Positions 32,636-41,516 of a stretch of 64,000 bases of DNA are shown piece by piece. The position numbers and the translations under genes were made by a program. Position 1 is the first letter of the stretch. The number at the start of each line of letters is the position of its first letter. Source of the stretch: UBA9676 sp963741615 (GTDB lineage Bacteria; Actinomycetota; Actinomycetes; Streptosporangiales; Streptosporangiaceae); the NCBI GenBank assembly GCA_963741615.1, contig CAVUIU010000007.1, forward strand, positions 124,001 to 188,000, given 5' to 3'. The notes below the pieces were generated by a model. The model worked only from the letters and a program-made list of their open reading frames with translations. It did not search any database and was not told the origin of the DNA.

Positions 32636-34162
32636 ATGGTAGATGTGGCTCAGGGCGCGCTCGTCACAACGGAGAAGGCCAAGCTCCGCAAGGTGCTCCG
32701 CCGCACCGACCTGGTCCTGTTCACGGCGTGCGCCATCGTCGGCCTGGACAGTGTGGCGTTCGCCGCGGAGGCGGGCGCGCAGGCGATCACCTGGCTGCTG
32801 CTCTCGCTGGTGCTGTTCCTGATCCCGTACGGGATGCTGGTCGCCGAGCTGGGCTCGGCCTTCCCGGTCGAGGGCGGCCCGTACGAGTGGGTGAAGCTGT
32901 CGTTCGGCCGCCTCGCGGGCTCGGTCACCGCCGTGCTCTACTGGCTGTCCAACCCGATCTGGGTCGGCGGCACGCTCGCGGCCACGACCATCGCCACGCT
33001 GAACGACTTCGTGCTGAGCAAGCCGCTGGGCACGACCGGCGAGATCGTGGTCGGGCTGATCTTCGTCTGGCTCACCGTGGGGACGGCGATCGTCGCTTTC
33101 CGCTACGGGAAATGGGCGCCGAACGTCGGCACCATGGTCAAGATCGCGGTGGTGGGGATCTTCACGATCCTGTTCATCGTGTTCCTGGCCCGGCACGGCC
33201 GCCCGGCCGGGGTGTCCACCGTCTCCGACCTCAAGCCGTCGATCAACGGGTTCCTGACCGTGATCGGGGTCCTGGTGTTCCTGTGGGTCGGCTTCGAGCT
33301 GTCCAGCGGCGCCTCCGAGGAGATGCACCACCCGCAGCGTGACGTGCCGAAGATGATCCTGCGGTCGGGGGTCATCGGCGCCGTGCTGTACGGCCTGGCG
33401 ATCCTCGGCATCATCCTGGTGATCTCCCGGGCCAACCTGTCGAGCGTGTCGGGATTCACCGATGCCTACAAGGCGGTCGCCGCCGACCTGCACTCCCACG
33501 CCCTGGACGTCGTTTTCGGGATCCTGATCATCCTCACCCTGGTGGGCAGCGGCTCGGTCTGGCTGGAGGGCGCCGACCGGACCCAGGCCATCGCCGCACT
33601 GGACGGCGCCGCCCCGGCGTGGATGGGCCGGTTCGCGAACTTCGGCACCCCGATCGCCGTCAACCTGACGTCAGGCGTCATCGGTTCGGTGTTCGTCTTC
33701 TTCGTGTTCCTGATCACCAAGGGGAGCCTCGCGAACTTCTTCTCGGTGATGATCGCGCTGGTGATCTCGACCACCTCGGTGAGCTACATCTTCGTGTTCC
33801 CGGCCCTGATCGCGCTGCGGCGCAAGTACCCGGACGCGGCCCGGCCCTACCGGGTGCCCGGGGGCATGGCAGGGGCCTGGGTCGCGGCTGTGATCTGCGA
33901 GGTGTTCGTCGTCATCACGGCGGTGACCCTGCTGTGGCCTGGTGCGATCAACGCCCTGTTCGGCCAGTCGTACTCGATCGAGAGCGGCTGGGGTGTGTCC
34001 CGGGTGTTCTTCGAGGCGGTGACCCTGGGGGCGCTCGGGGTCATGGTCGCGGTCGGGGTACTGTTCTGGGCTATCGGCTCGGTGACCAGGCGGCGCGGCC
34101 TGACCGGCGAGGCGGAGCTGCACCCGCAGGCATCAGGGACGGCCGATCCCGGCCGCCCCTGA
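32636..34162 (+). CDS. APC family amino acid permease
   Basis: This 508-residue membrane transporter has twelve predicted helices. The helix-1 break is in FTACAIVGLDSVAFAAEAGA, then LVAELGSAFPVEGGPYEWV, and helix 6 in FLWVGFELSSGASEEMHHP. These features fit the amino-acid/GABA-type permeases. The start ATG 32636 lies 118 bases from the divergent dioxygenase start, so shared control is likely. If the pathway is aromatic, the cargo could be an aromatic amino acid or an acid derivative; this is inference. Confidence 0.88.
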   Translation: MVDVAQGALVTTEKAKLRKVLRRTDLVLFTACAIVGLDSVAFAAEAGAQAITWLLLSLVLFLIPYGMLVAELGSAFPVEGGPYEWVKLSFGRLAGSVTAVLYWLSNPIWVGGTLAATTIATLNDFVLSKPLGTTGEIVVGLIFVWLTVGTAIVAFRYGKWAPNVGTMVKIAVVGIFTILFIVFLARHGRPAGVSTVSDLKPSINGFLTVIGVLVFLWVGFELSSGASEEMHHPQRDVPKMILRSGVIGAVLYGLAILGIILVISRANLSSVSGFTDAYKAVAADLHSHALDVVFGILIILTLVGSGSVWLEGADRTQAIAALDGAAPAWMGRFANFGTPIAVNLTSGVIGSVFVFFVFLITKGSLANFFSVMIALVISTTSVSYIFVFPALIALRRKYPDAARPYRVPGGMAGAWVAAVICEVFVVITAVTLLWPGAINALFGQSYSIESGWGVSRVFFEAVTLGALGVMVAVGVLFWAIGSVTRRRGLTGEAELHPQASGTADPGRP

Positions 34163-34355
34163 CCGGGCCGGATCGAGCCTGGGGCGGGCGGATCCTGCGC
34201 CCGCCCGGAACCCTCTTACCATTGCATACGTGTTAGGTGCATGTGGACGTTCGGTCCGGGCACTTTCCCCGTGCCGCATTCACGAGCGATACTCGCGATA
34301 CGGGCAGAACACCGGCAAGGGGAGGTCACGCCGTTTGGCGAGCAGGAGAAGGTGG

Positions 34356-35003
34356 ATGAGCAAGGGTCTCGCCGGGCTGTGGCTGGTCTTGATCGTGGTC
34401 ATGATTGCCGCGTGCAGCGCACCCCAGTTCACCTATGTCTCGAACTCTGACCAGAACGCCTACTTCAAGGTCCCGGGCGGCTGGCACAAGATCAGCGACT
34501 CGGCGCTCGCCGCCGCGCTGCACACCGGCAGTGGATCCGGGTCGTCGGGCGGTGTGTGGTCCGTCGGCTACGACGGCAGCCCCGCACCGTCCGCCTCCCA
34601 CGTGTTCGGGTCCTCGACCCCGCAGCCGTTCGCGTTCGCGCTGGTCGAGCCGCTCAGCGCGACCGCCAGCAACTCCATGTCCTACAACGAGCTGCGCGAC
34701 ATCTTCCTGCCGGTGACCTCAGCCACCCGGCAGACCGCCACGAAAAGCGGCTTCCCGCTGACCGGATTCCACCTGTTGCGCGACACCGTGCTCCTCCCCG
34801 GGCAGGGCGTCCACGGGGTGCGGGTCACCTTCGACTACACGTTCCCGGACGGCAGCACGGACACCTTCGACCAGATCGCCTTCACCAACTCCAACGACAC
34901 CGAGGTCTACCTGCTCGTGCTGCACTGCCTGGCTACCTGCTACCAGCAGCACCACAGCGAGATCGACACAGTGATGACGTCATTCACGGTCAGGAGCAAC
35001 TGA
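34356..35003 (+). CDS. Lipoprotein, first gene of the FtsH-like operon
   Basis: This 215-residue protein starts with a short basic segment, a hydrophobic signal (LAGLWLVLIVVMIAACS) and a lipobox Cys, so it is exported and membrane anchored. The mature part has FKVPGGWHKISDSAL and a domain with FDYTFPDGSTDTFDQIAFTN and two Cys in LVLHCLATCYQQHH. I do not recognise a named family; its outline recalls small actinobacterial lipoproteins of unknown role. ATG 34356 has AGGAGAAGG ahead. Its TGA overlaps the ATG of the FtsH-like protease (TGATG), implying the two proteins are made together and perhaps work together. Confidence 0.75.
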   Translation: MSKGLAGLWLVLIVVMIAACSAPQFTYVSNSDQNAYFKVPGGWHKISDSALAAALHTGSGSGSSGGVWSVGYDGSPAPSASHVFGSSTPQPFAFALVEPLSATASNSMSYNELRDIFLPVTSATRQTATKSGFPLTGFHLLRDTVLLPGQGVHGVRVTFDYTFPDGSTDTFDQIAFTNSNDTEVYLLVLHCLATCYQQHHSEIDTVMTSFTVRSN

Positions 35004-37417
35004 TGACTACATCCCCCGCGGGTCCGGTGGAAGGACTGCGCCCGCCCGGTGAGCGGCCGCGGGACGAGGATCGGCCCACCCGCAAGCCGCTGCCGCTGTG
35101 GGACCGGGTGAAGTTCCTGCTCCTGCTCGCGCTGATCTGGCTCATCCTGGTCTGGTCCGCGATGGCGAGCAACCCGCTGATGGGGTTCGCCGACGCGGCG
35201 CGGATCGAGGCCAGGTCCGCTGCGTGGGTGTTCGTCCTGATGGGCCTCGAGGCGCTGCGCCAGATCCATTTCCTGATCAGCGAGCACTGGGCGGGCTACC
35301 ACCGGTTCTGGACCCACACGTTCTTCGGCGGGTTCGACCGGGCCACCCACCGCAAGTTCTCCGACTGGACCAGGTTCCGGCTCCGGCGGCTGCTGACGTG
35401 GCTGTTCTGGATCGCCGTGCTCGCCGTGGTCCTGGGCAAGGTGAAGCAAACCAGCCCGGCGCTGGCGCTGCTGCACCTGCCGGGCTACATATGGCACGCG
35501 CTCCCGTTCGTGTTCCAGATCGTGTTCGCCATGCTCTTCCTCATCCTGCAGTTCGGCGCCCTGTTCTGGTTCCTGTCCCGGGGCGGGGTCGACGTGTATT
35601 TCCCGGACGACATCAAGACCCGGTTCGCCGACGTCTGGGGCCAGGACCACGTGCTGCAGCGGGTGAAGGAGAACATCCTGTACCTGGAGCACCCGGAGCA
35701 GGTCGAGGACCGGGGCGGTTACGTGCCCGGCGGCATCCTGCTGTGGGGCCCGCCCGGCACCGGCAAGACGCTGATGGCCGAGGCGGTGGCCGGGGAGACC
35801 GGCAAGCCGTACGTGTTCGTGGACCCCGGCGCGTTCATCAACATGTTCTTCGGTATCGGCGTGCTCAAGGTGAAGGGGCTGTTCCGCAAGCTGCGGCGGC
35901 TGGCGCTGCGGTACGGCGGGGTGATCGTCTTCTTCGACGAGGCCGACTCCCTCGGCAACCGCGGCGCGCTGGCCCAGGGCGGCCCCGGCTTCCCGCGCGG
36001 GATGACACCGGCGCCGCACCGGGCCGGCTGCAACGGGTTCTCCTACCTGTCGCAGGACGTGCAGTGGATGATGCTGCGGCGGGCGATGCAGTCGGGCATC
36101 GAGGACGAGCTGCCCGCCGGGCGCAGCAAGCAGATCATCGGCGGTGGCATGGGCGGCGGCGGCGGTGGCGGCGGCATGGGCACCCTCCAGGCGCTGCTCA
36201 CCGAGCTGTCCGGGCTGAAGAAGCCGCGCGGCTTCGTCAACCGCCATATCCGGCGGATCTTCGGCATGCGCCCGAAGCCGCCGCCCAAGTACCGGATCCT
36301 CGTCATGATGGCGAGCAACATGCCCGAGGCGCTGGACGAGGCGCTGCTGCGGCCCGGCCGGATCGACCGCATCTACAAGGTCGGCTACCCGTCCAAGGCG
36401 GGCCGGGTGAAGACTTACGAGGGCTACCTGGCCAAGGTGCGGCACGAGCTGACCCCGGAGCAGGTGGAGAAGCTGGCCATCATCACGCCGTACGCGACCG
36501 GCGCCACCATCAAGGACATGGTCAATGAGGCGCTGATCACCGCGATCCGCGGCGGGCGGGACGTCATCACCTGGCAGGACGTCATCCGGGCCAAGCAGCT
36601 CAAGGAGCTCGGGCCGCCGGAGGACGTGGAGTACATCGAGCGTGAGCGGCACGCGGTGGCGGTCCACGAGGCCTGTCACGCGCTGGTCGCCTACCGCACC
36701 CGCCAGCACATGGAGATCGACATCGCGACCATCGAGAAGGGCAGCGACTACCTGGGGATGGTCGCGAGCATCCCGCCGGAGGACCAGTTCACCCGCTGGC
36801 GCACCGAGTACGAGACCGACATCCTGGTCTCACTCGCCTCCCTGGCGGGGGAGCGGATGTTCTTCGACAACGACAGCTCCTCCGGCGTGTCCGGCGACCT
36901 GGAGTCGGCGACCACCGTGGCGTCGTTCATGGAGGGCTTCTGGGGCATGGGGTCAACGGTGTCGTCGTACTCGACCGCCAAGCGGCTTGAGGTCGGCTCG
37001 CCCGGCGGCGGGCAGGGCGGCCGGAAGAAGAAGGGCCAGGACCCCGAGGCGGAGCTGCGCCGGGCGCTGGCCGACCGGATCGAGGACAGCCTGACGAAAC
37101 TGCTGGACCGGGTGGAGGACATCCTCACCGAGAGCCGGAGCCAGGTCCTGTGCCTGGCGCACGCGCTGGAGATACACAAGACCCTCACCGGTGATGACGT
37201 GCTCGCTGTGATCGAGCACCGGCAGGGCCCGCTCGTCAACGGCAGGCCGTACGGCGATGTGGGCTTCGTCCAGCGGCTCGAGGAGTATCACACCGGCGCG
37301 GCTGCCGCGCACCGCGCGCACAGCAAGGTGCCGCTGAGCCTGCCGGCCGCCCCGAGTCCCATCTGGGTGCCGCAGGGAGTGGCTGCCAAGCCGAGGCCGG
37401 ACCAGCTCGGGCCCTGA
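35003..37417 (+). CDS. FtsH-like membrane AAA+ metalloprotease with a large AAA insertion
   Basis: This 804-residue protein has about four membrane helices in residues 33-195 (FtsH has two), then an AAA+ domain: Walker A GPPGTGKT (249-256), Walker B IVFFDEAD (308-315) and the arginine-finger region LLRPGRIDR (448-456). Between Walker B and the second region of homology is an insertion of over 80 residues including a run of glycines (381-393). The C-terminal M41 peptidase keeps HEACH (555-559) and the third ligand Asp632 in SGDLESAT. It should unfold and degrade membrane proteins. It is a divergent paralogue, probably not the housekeeping FtsH. Confidence 0.9.
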   Translation: MTTSPAGPVEGLRPPGERPRDEDRPTRKPLPLWDRVKFLLLLALIWLILVWSAMASNPLMGFADAARIEARSAAWVFVLMGLEALRQIHFLISEHWAGYHRFWTHTFFGGFDRATHRKFSDWTRFRLRRLLTWLFWIAVLAVVLGKVKQTSPALALLHLPGYIWHALPFVFQIVFAMLFLILQFGALFWFLSRGGVDVYFPDDIKTRFADVWGQDHVLQRVKENILYLEHPEQVEDRGGYVPGGILLWGPPGTGKTLMAEAVAGETGKPYVFVDPGAFINMFFGIGVLKVKGLFRKLRRLALRYGGVIVFFDEADSLGNRGALAQGGPGFPRGMTPAPHRAGCNGFSYLSQDVQWMMLRRAMQSGIEDELPAGRSKQIIGGGMGGGGGGGGMGTLQALLTELSGLKKPRGFVNRHIRRIFGMRPKPPPKYRILVMMASNMPEALDEALLRPGRIDRIYKVGYPSKAGRVKTYEGYLAKVRHELTPEQVEKLAIITPYATGATIKDMVNEALITAIRGGRDVITWQDVIRAKQLKELGPPEDVEYIERERHAVAVHEACHALVAYRTRQHMEIDIATIEKGSDYLGMVASIPPEDQFTRWRTEYETDILVSLASLAGERMFFDNDSSSGVSGDLESATTVASFMEGFWGMGSTVSSYSTAKRLEVGSPGGGQGGRKKKGQDPEAELRRALADRIEDSLTKLLDRVEDILTESRSQVLCLAHALEIHKTLTGDDVLAVIEHRQGPLVNGRPYGDVGFVQRLEEYHTGAAAAHRAHSKVPLSLPAAPSPIWVPQGVAAKPRPDQLGP

Positions 37418-37423
37418 CCGCCG

Positions 37424-37888
37424 ATGCGCGCCGCCTACCGGGTGCGGCTGGTGGCCAACCTGGTCAATGGATCGACCCTGGCCGGCCTCCTGGTGGCGGC
37501 GGCGGGGCGGGCCAGCCTGGCCCGCGGCGATGATGGCCTGCTGATCGGGGAACGGTACCGGCTGCCGCTTCCCCCGGCGCCCGCGTTCTGCCTCGGGAAC
37601 GTCATCCTGACGCGCACCGACCGGGACGGCTTCACCCGGGCGGAGACGCTGCTCGCGCACGAGGCCCGCCACGCGACCCAGTTCGCCTGGTGCGCGGGCC
37701 TGGTGATGCTGCCGCTGTATTTCGGGGCGGCGGGCGTGTCCTGGGTGCTGACCGGCGACTTCGGCTCGCGCAACATATTCGAGCGCCGGGCCGGGCTCGC
37801 CGACGGCGGCTATACCGACCGCCCCCTCCGCCCGGCCGTAGCCAGGTGGGTGCCCGCAGGCCGCTGGCGCCCGCGCCGGCAGGCATGA
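37424..37888 (+). CDS. Small membrane-associated protein with HExxH-like motif
   Basis: This 154-residue protein contains LLAHEARHATQFAWC (HEARH, an HExxH metalloprotease-type motif, near residue 80) followed by a hydrophobic stretch GLVMLPLYFGAAGVSWVL and the conserved-looking NIFERRAGLADGGYTD. I recall similar uncharacterised actinobacterial proteins; whether it is an active peptidase is unknown. It starts six bases after the FtsH-like stop and its stop overlaps the glutamine cyclotransferase start (ATGA), so it is firmly inside this operon. Confidence 0.65.
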   Translation: MRAAYRVRLVANLVNGSTLAGLLVAAAGRASLARGDDGLLIGERYRLPLPPAPAFCLGNVILTRTDRDGFTRAETLLAHEARHATQFAWCAGLVMLPLYFGAAGVSWVLTGDFGSRNIFERRAGLADGGYTDRPLRPAVARWVPAGRWRPRRQA

Positions 37889-38628
37889 GGTTCCACCGGC
37901 TGAAGGTGCTGCGCCGGCTGCCCCACCCGGGGCAGGGCTTCACCCAGGGCCTGATCCTGGGCGGCGGCACCGTGTGGGAGAGCAGCGGGCTGTACGGGCA
38001 GTCGTCACTGCGCAGGTACCGGCTCGGCGCGGGGCGGTGGGAGGCCTGCGCACCGCTGCCGCCGGAACTGTTCGCGGAGGGCATCTGCCGGGCAGGTGAG
38101 GCCATCTGGCAGCTCACCTGGCAGGAGCGGACCGCGCTGCGCTGGCACCCGGGCACCCTCGCGCTGCTGGGGACCGTCCCCTACAACCGCGAGGGCTGGG
38201 GCATCTGCAACGCCGGTGATCACATCCTGACCAGCGACGGCAGCAGCGAACTGGTCAGGCGTGACCCACGGACGCTGGAGCCGCTCGGCATCATCCGGGT
38301 CCGCTGCGAGGGTGAGCGTGTCGGCGGGCTCAACGATCTGGAATGGGCCGACGGCAGGGTCTGGGCCAACATTCTGGCCAGGCCTTACGTGGCCGGGATC
38401 GACCCGGGCAGCGGCGAGGTCGTCAACATCGTGCACGCCCACCTCGGCGGGCTGAGGGGTGAACACCATGGGGGCGATCCGCAGGCGGTGCTGAACGGGA
38501 TTGCCGCGATGGCCGGCGCCGGGGAGTTCCTGCTCACGGGCAAGGGCTGGCGCTTTCTCCATCACGTTCGCCTGGTGCCGGGCCGTCACCATAAGCGGGC
38601 CGCCCGGCTCCTGGTACCAGGCGATTAG
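37885..38628 (+). CDS. Glutaminyl-peptide cyclotransferase-like beta-propeller
   Basis: This 247-residue protein belongs to the plant/bacterial glutamine cyclotransferase family (five-bladed propeller), which turns N-terminal Gln into pyroglutamate. Family marks are FTQGLILGGGTVWESSGLYGQSSL and GLNDLEWADGRVWANIL, with a repeated blade pattern. There is no signal peptide in this frame, although known bacterial members are exported. ATG 37885 overlaps the preceding stop. Its operon with an FtsH-like protease suggests a link to protein processing at the membrane; this is inference. Confidence 0.78.
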   Translation: MRFHRLKVLRRLPHPGQGFTQGLILGGGTVWESSGLYGQSSLRRYRLGAGRWEACAPLPPELFAEGICRAGEAIWQLTWQERTALRWHPGTLALLGTVPYNREGWGICNAGDHILTSDGSSELVRRDPRTLEPLGIIRVRCEGERVGGLNDLEWADGRVWANILARPYVAGIDPGSGEVVNIVHAHLGGLRGEHHGGDPQAVLNGIAAMAGAGEFLLTGKGWRFLHHVRLVPGRHHKRAARLLVPGD

Positions 38629-38659
38629 CCGGCCGTCACGGGCCGTGCGCGGCGGCCGG
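38629..38659 (+). terminator. Possible hairpin terminator of the FtsH-like operon
   Basis: CCGGCCG (38629-38635) can pair with CGGCCGG (38653-38659), enclosing a second small stem (CACGG-G-CCGTG). It starts directly after the stop codon. The rest of the 270-base gap up to the beta-helix gene shows nothing clear. Confidence 0.35.
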
Positions 38660-38932
38660 CCGTCCTGAAGGCAAAGAACTCCCGATGTTATGCCCATCCC
38701 CGTCTCAAGACATGGCCTCCTCGGTACTCCCAGGCCCGGGGCGGCGCATCCAACGAAGGACCCGGAATCCTGGGATGCCTCGGGGGCGCCGGTGGTGTGG
38801 TCAGCCACCCACAAGCCGCCGCCCGCCGCGCGGTGCCCGGCCCGGGTCTGGCGACCGCGGCACGACTATCCGTAACGCAACCGGAGCCGCGCCTGACGCG
38901 CCGTGTCCGGGGGGAACCGAAGGAGCAGGATC

Positions 38933-40213
38933 TTGCGTAGACCATGGAAGGCTGCCGCGATAGCGGCGATCAGCGGTACGGGACTGTGCGCTCTGGCGCT
39001 CGCCGTGGCCGCGCCGATGGCACAGGCCGCGACCGTATCCGGGCCGGCCCATCCCACCTTGTGGGTCTCCGGTGCCACCGCGGTGGGAGGGAACGGCACG
39101 AGCTGTGCCCGCCCCGGGTACAACACCGTCCAGGCGGCCGTCACGGCCGCCGCGGCCGGCTCGACCGTCAAGGTGTGCGCGGGCACCTACACCGAGCAGG
39201 TCGAGATCACCAAGTCGCTCACGCTGACCGGGACCGGCGGGAAGGCCACCCTGACCCTGCCGGCCAGCCCGGCGAACTCGGTCGCCTGTGCCAGCACGGC
39301 GTCGTCGCAGTACGGGGTGGACGTCTGCGGGCCCATTCACGTCACGCTGAGCAATCTGGTCATCGACTCCGCCTGGCCGTCGGGCACCTGCAACGACGAC
39401 CTCGACGCCGTCCTGGTGGCAGGCGGGGCAACGCTCGAGTTCAGCAACTCCGCGGTCACGGCCGCGGGGGCGGTCCCGATCAACGGCTGCCAGGGCGGCA
39501 TCGGCGTCCTGGTCACCAGTGGCCACCTGAAGATGTCGGACTCTGCCATCTCCGGCTACCAGAAGAACGGCATCACCATCAAGGGCACCGGTTCCACCGC
39601 GACCATCGCCGGCGTTAAGGTCACCGGAGCGGGCCCGACCCCGGCAATCGCCCAGAACGGGATCGAGGTCGCCGAAGGCGCCTGGGCCTCGATCACCGGC
39701 AGCACGGTTCGCGGGAACGAGTGCGATGTCTCGGTCTGCGGTCCCGATTCACTCAGCCAGACCCAGTCCACCGGCGTCCTCTTCTTCGACGCCGCCCCAG
39801 GGTCGGTGCTCAGCCACTCGACCGCCTCCGGCAACGACATCGGTGTCTACTTCCTCGCGGCGTCCGACGGCCAGACCGGTGCCTGGATCGGGCACGACAG
39901 CGTCGTGAACAACCGGTACGAGGACATCTGCCTGGACCAGGGGAAGGCCGAGATCGACAGCACGCAGATCCGGGGCGGCAACGTCGCCCTCCAGTCGATC
40001 CAGTACGTGGGCCAGACCGCGGGGGTCGATTCCACCGCTTCGCACGACACCATCGGGCCGTCCAGCGTCCACGCGCTCCAGGTCTACTCCGACCAGGGCA
40101 GCGGCGACGTCGCCGGCAAGCTCGTGGTCAGCGACAGCGCCATCCATGGCTCGGTCTCCAACAACAGCCCGGCCACCGCCCCGGTCGTGCTGACCCTCAG
40201 CCACAACAGCTGA
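38933..40213 (+). CDS. Secreted right-handed beta-helix repeat protein
   Basis: This exported protein of about 426 residues has an N-terminal signal (RRPWKAAAIAAISGTGLCAL to AQA). The mature part is pectin-lyase-like: a PbH1 pattern with repeated short strands such as AAGSTVKVCAGTYTEQVEITKSLTLTG, SDSAISGYQKNGITIKGTG and SHSTASGNDIGVYFLAASDG. Such folds bind or cut polysaccharides, but no catalytic set is obvious. TTG 38933 is preferred because GGAG precedes it at good spacing and the signal peptide then begins MRRPW; GTG 38903 gives ten extra residues. It stands alone, ending before a strong hairpin shared with the convergent amidase. Confidence 0.8.
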   Translation: MRRPWKAAAIAAISGTGLCALALAVAAPMAQAATVSGPAHPTLWVSGATAVGGNGTSCARPGYNTVQAAVTAAAAGSTVKVCAGTYTEQVEITKSLTLTGTGGKATLTLPASPANSVACASTASSQYGVDVCGPIHVTLSNLVIDSAWPSGTCNDDLDAVLVAGGATLEFSNSAVTAAGAVPINGCQGGIGVLVTSGHLKMSDSAISGYQKNGITIKGTGSTATIAGVKVTGAGPTPAIAQNGIEVAEGAWASITGSTVRGNECDVSVCGPDSLSQTQSTGVLFFDAAPGSVLSHSTASGNDIGVYFLAASDGQTGAWIGHDSVVNNRYEDICLDQGKAEIDSTQIRGGNVALQSIQYVGQTAGVDSTASHDTIGPSSVHALQVYSDQGSGDVAGKLVVSDSAIHGSVSNNSPATAPVVLTLSHNS

Positions 40214-40229
40214 TCGCCGGCCACGCCGG

Positions 40230-41516
40230 CTAATCGCCGGGCACACCAGCCGAACGGCGGACAGCACGGCGGGCCAGGTCTTCGTGCCTGGCCCGCCGTG
40301 CACCGGCGCCGGTAAGCGCCTGGTCCACCGTGCACCGGCGCCGGTAAGCGCCCGGTCCGCCGTGCACCGGCGCCGGTAAGCGCCTGGCCGGCGGGTCAGC
40401 CCGGATCGCCTCCTGCAGGACGGCCCCGGCGGCCAGCAGGCGTTCCTCGCTTCCGGCCGGGCCGATCAGCTGGACACTCGCCGGCGTCGGGCCGCCGGCT
40501 GGCACCGGCAGCGCCAGCGCGGGCAATCCCGCCAGGTTCACCGGCGAGGTGAGGCCACGGATCCGGGCGAGGCCCCGGGCGTCGCCGAGAGCGGGCGGGA
40601 AGCCCAGCAGGGTGGGGAGGGCGAGCAGGTCGACCTGATCCCACACGCCCGACAGGTCCGCCTGCCACCGTGCCGCCTGCTGGCGGGCCGCGCCCAGCGC
40701 CGCCGGGGTGATCTTGCTGGCCTCGTGCAGTCGGCGCAGGACATCGTGGCCGATCCTTCCGGGTGCGGACCGGGCCAGTTCGCCGTCGCTCTCCCATGCC
40801 TCGGCGTCGAGCACGATCATGGCGGCGGTCATCGCGGCCGCCAGCCCCCGCAGCGTGATGGATGAGATCTGCCACCCCGCGGATGCCAGCGCGGCGTCAA
40901 CCGCTGCGGCGATGGCGGGGTCTGCCTCCATCGTCACCCGGCCGATCGCGGAGGGCGGCCCGGCGGACACGGTGAACCCCGGCTCGAGCAGGGCCATCCC
41001 GGCGATCAGGCCGTCCACGTCACGCGCCATCGGGCCCACGGTGTCCAGGCTCGGCGCGAGCGGCCACACCCCGGTCAGCGGGATGCGGCCCCAGGTGGTC
41101 TTCAGGCCGGTCACGCCGCAGCACGCGGCGGGAATCCGGATCGATCCGCCGGTGTCCGAGCCGTACGCGACGTCTGCCTCCCCGGTGGCCACCGCCACCG
41201 CCGATCCGCTGGACGACCCGCCCGGGACAAGGGTGGCGTCGAGTGGGTTGAGGGGGGTGCCGAACGCCGCGTTGATCCCGCTGATCCCGTAGGCCAGTTC
41301 ATGCAGGTTGGTCTTGCCCACCAGGTGCGCCTCGCCGCGGCCGATCGCGGCGCGCAGGCCGGCCACGCATGCGGCGTCGGCCGCGGCAGGCCCGGCGCGG
41401 TCGGCGAGCGCCAGGCTCCCCGCCGTGGTGGGCAGCCCGGCCACATCGATGAGGTCCTTGACCGCGACGCGCAGCCCCGGGCCCGGCGCGCTCTCCCTGA
41501 TGATCCACGTGGACAT
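40230..41516 (-). CDS. Amidase signature family hydrolase with repeat-derived C-terminus
   Basis: This is a 428-residue cytoplasmic amidase with a Ser-cisSer-Lys triad: Lys20 in AVKDLIDVAG, cis-Ser near 101 in PGGSSSGSAVAVA and the nucleophile Ser125 in SDTGGSIRIPAA. The substrate is unreadable (indoleacetamide-, allophanate- and amino-amide hydrolases share this core). The N-terminus is short compared with many members. The last 50 or so residues are encoded by three 32-base repeats and a 14-base-pair hairpin, so the original C-terminus probably ended near residue 375-380 and the frame now reads through repetitive DNA. Confidence 0.88.
   Translation of the reverse strand: MSTWIIRESAPGPGLRVAVKDLIDVAGLPTTAGSLALADRAGPAAADAACVAGLRAAIGRGEAHLVGKTNLHELAYGISGINAAFGTPLNPLDATLVPGGSSSGSAVAVATGEADVAYGSDTGGSIRIPAACCGVTGLKTTWGRIPLTGVWPLAPSLDTVGPMARDVDGLIAGMALLEPGFTVSAGPPSAIGRVTMEADPAIAAAVDAALASAGWQISSITLRGLAAAMTAAMIVLDAEAWESDGELARSAPGRIGHDVLRRLHEASKITPAALGAARQQAARWQADLSGVWDQVDLLALPTLLGFPPALGDARGLARIRGLTSPVNLAGLPALALPVPAGGPTPASVQLIGPAGSEERLLAAGAVLQEAIRADPPARRLPAPVHGGPGAYRRRCTVDQALTGAGARRARHEDLARRAVRRSAGVPGD
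40265..40300. terminator. Strong hairpin between convergent beta-helix and amidase genes
   Basis: CACGGCGGGCCAGG (40265-40278) pairs perfectly with 40287-40300, a 14-base-pair stem with an 8-base loop. It is 50 bases past the beta-helix stop and inside the 3' end of the amidase frame. It should end transcription from the left and may form in the amidase mRNA. Confidence 0.6.
40296..40391. repeat. Three 32-bp tandem repeats at the amidase 3' end
   Basis: Copies at 40296-40327, 40328-40359 and 40360-40391 differ at a few bases. Each contains the perfect 12-base palindrome ACCGGCGCCGGT. The unit is not a multiple of three, so each copy is read in a different frame in the amidase and copy-number change would alter its C-terminus. 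Confidence 0.85.

Noticed and set aside
35098..36528. 476-codon open frame inside the FtsH-like gene
   Set aside because: It is a shifted frame of a gene with intact Walker and zinc motifs; composition is Arg/Gly/Ala noise.
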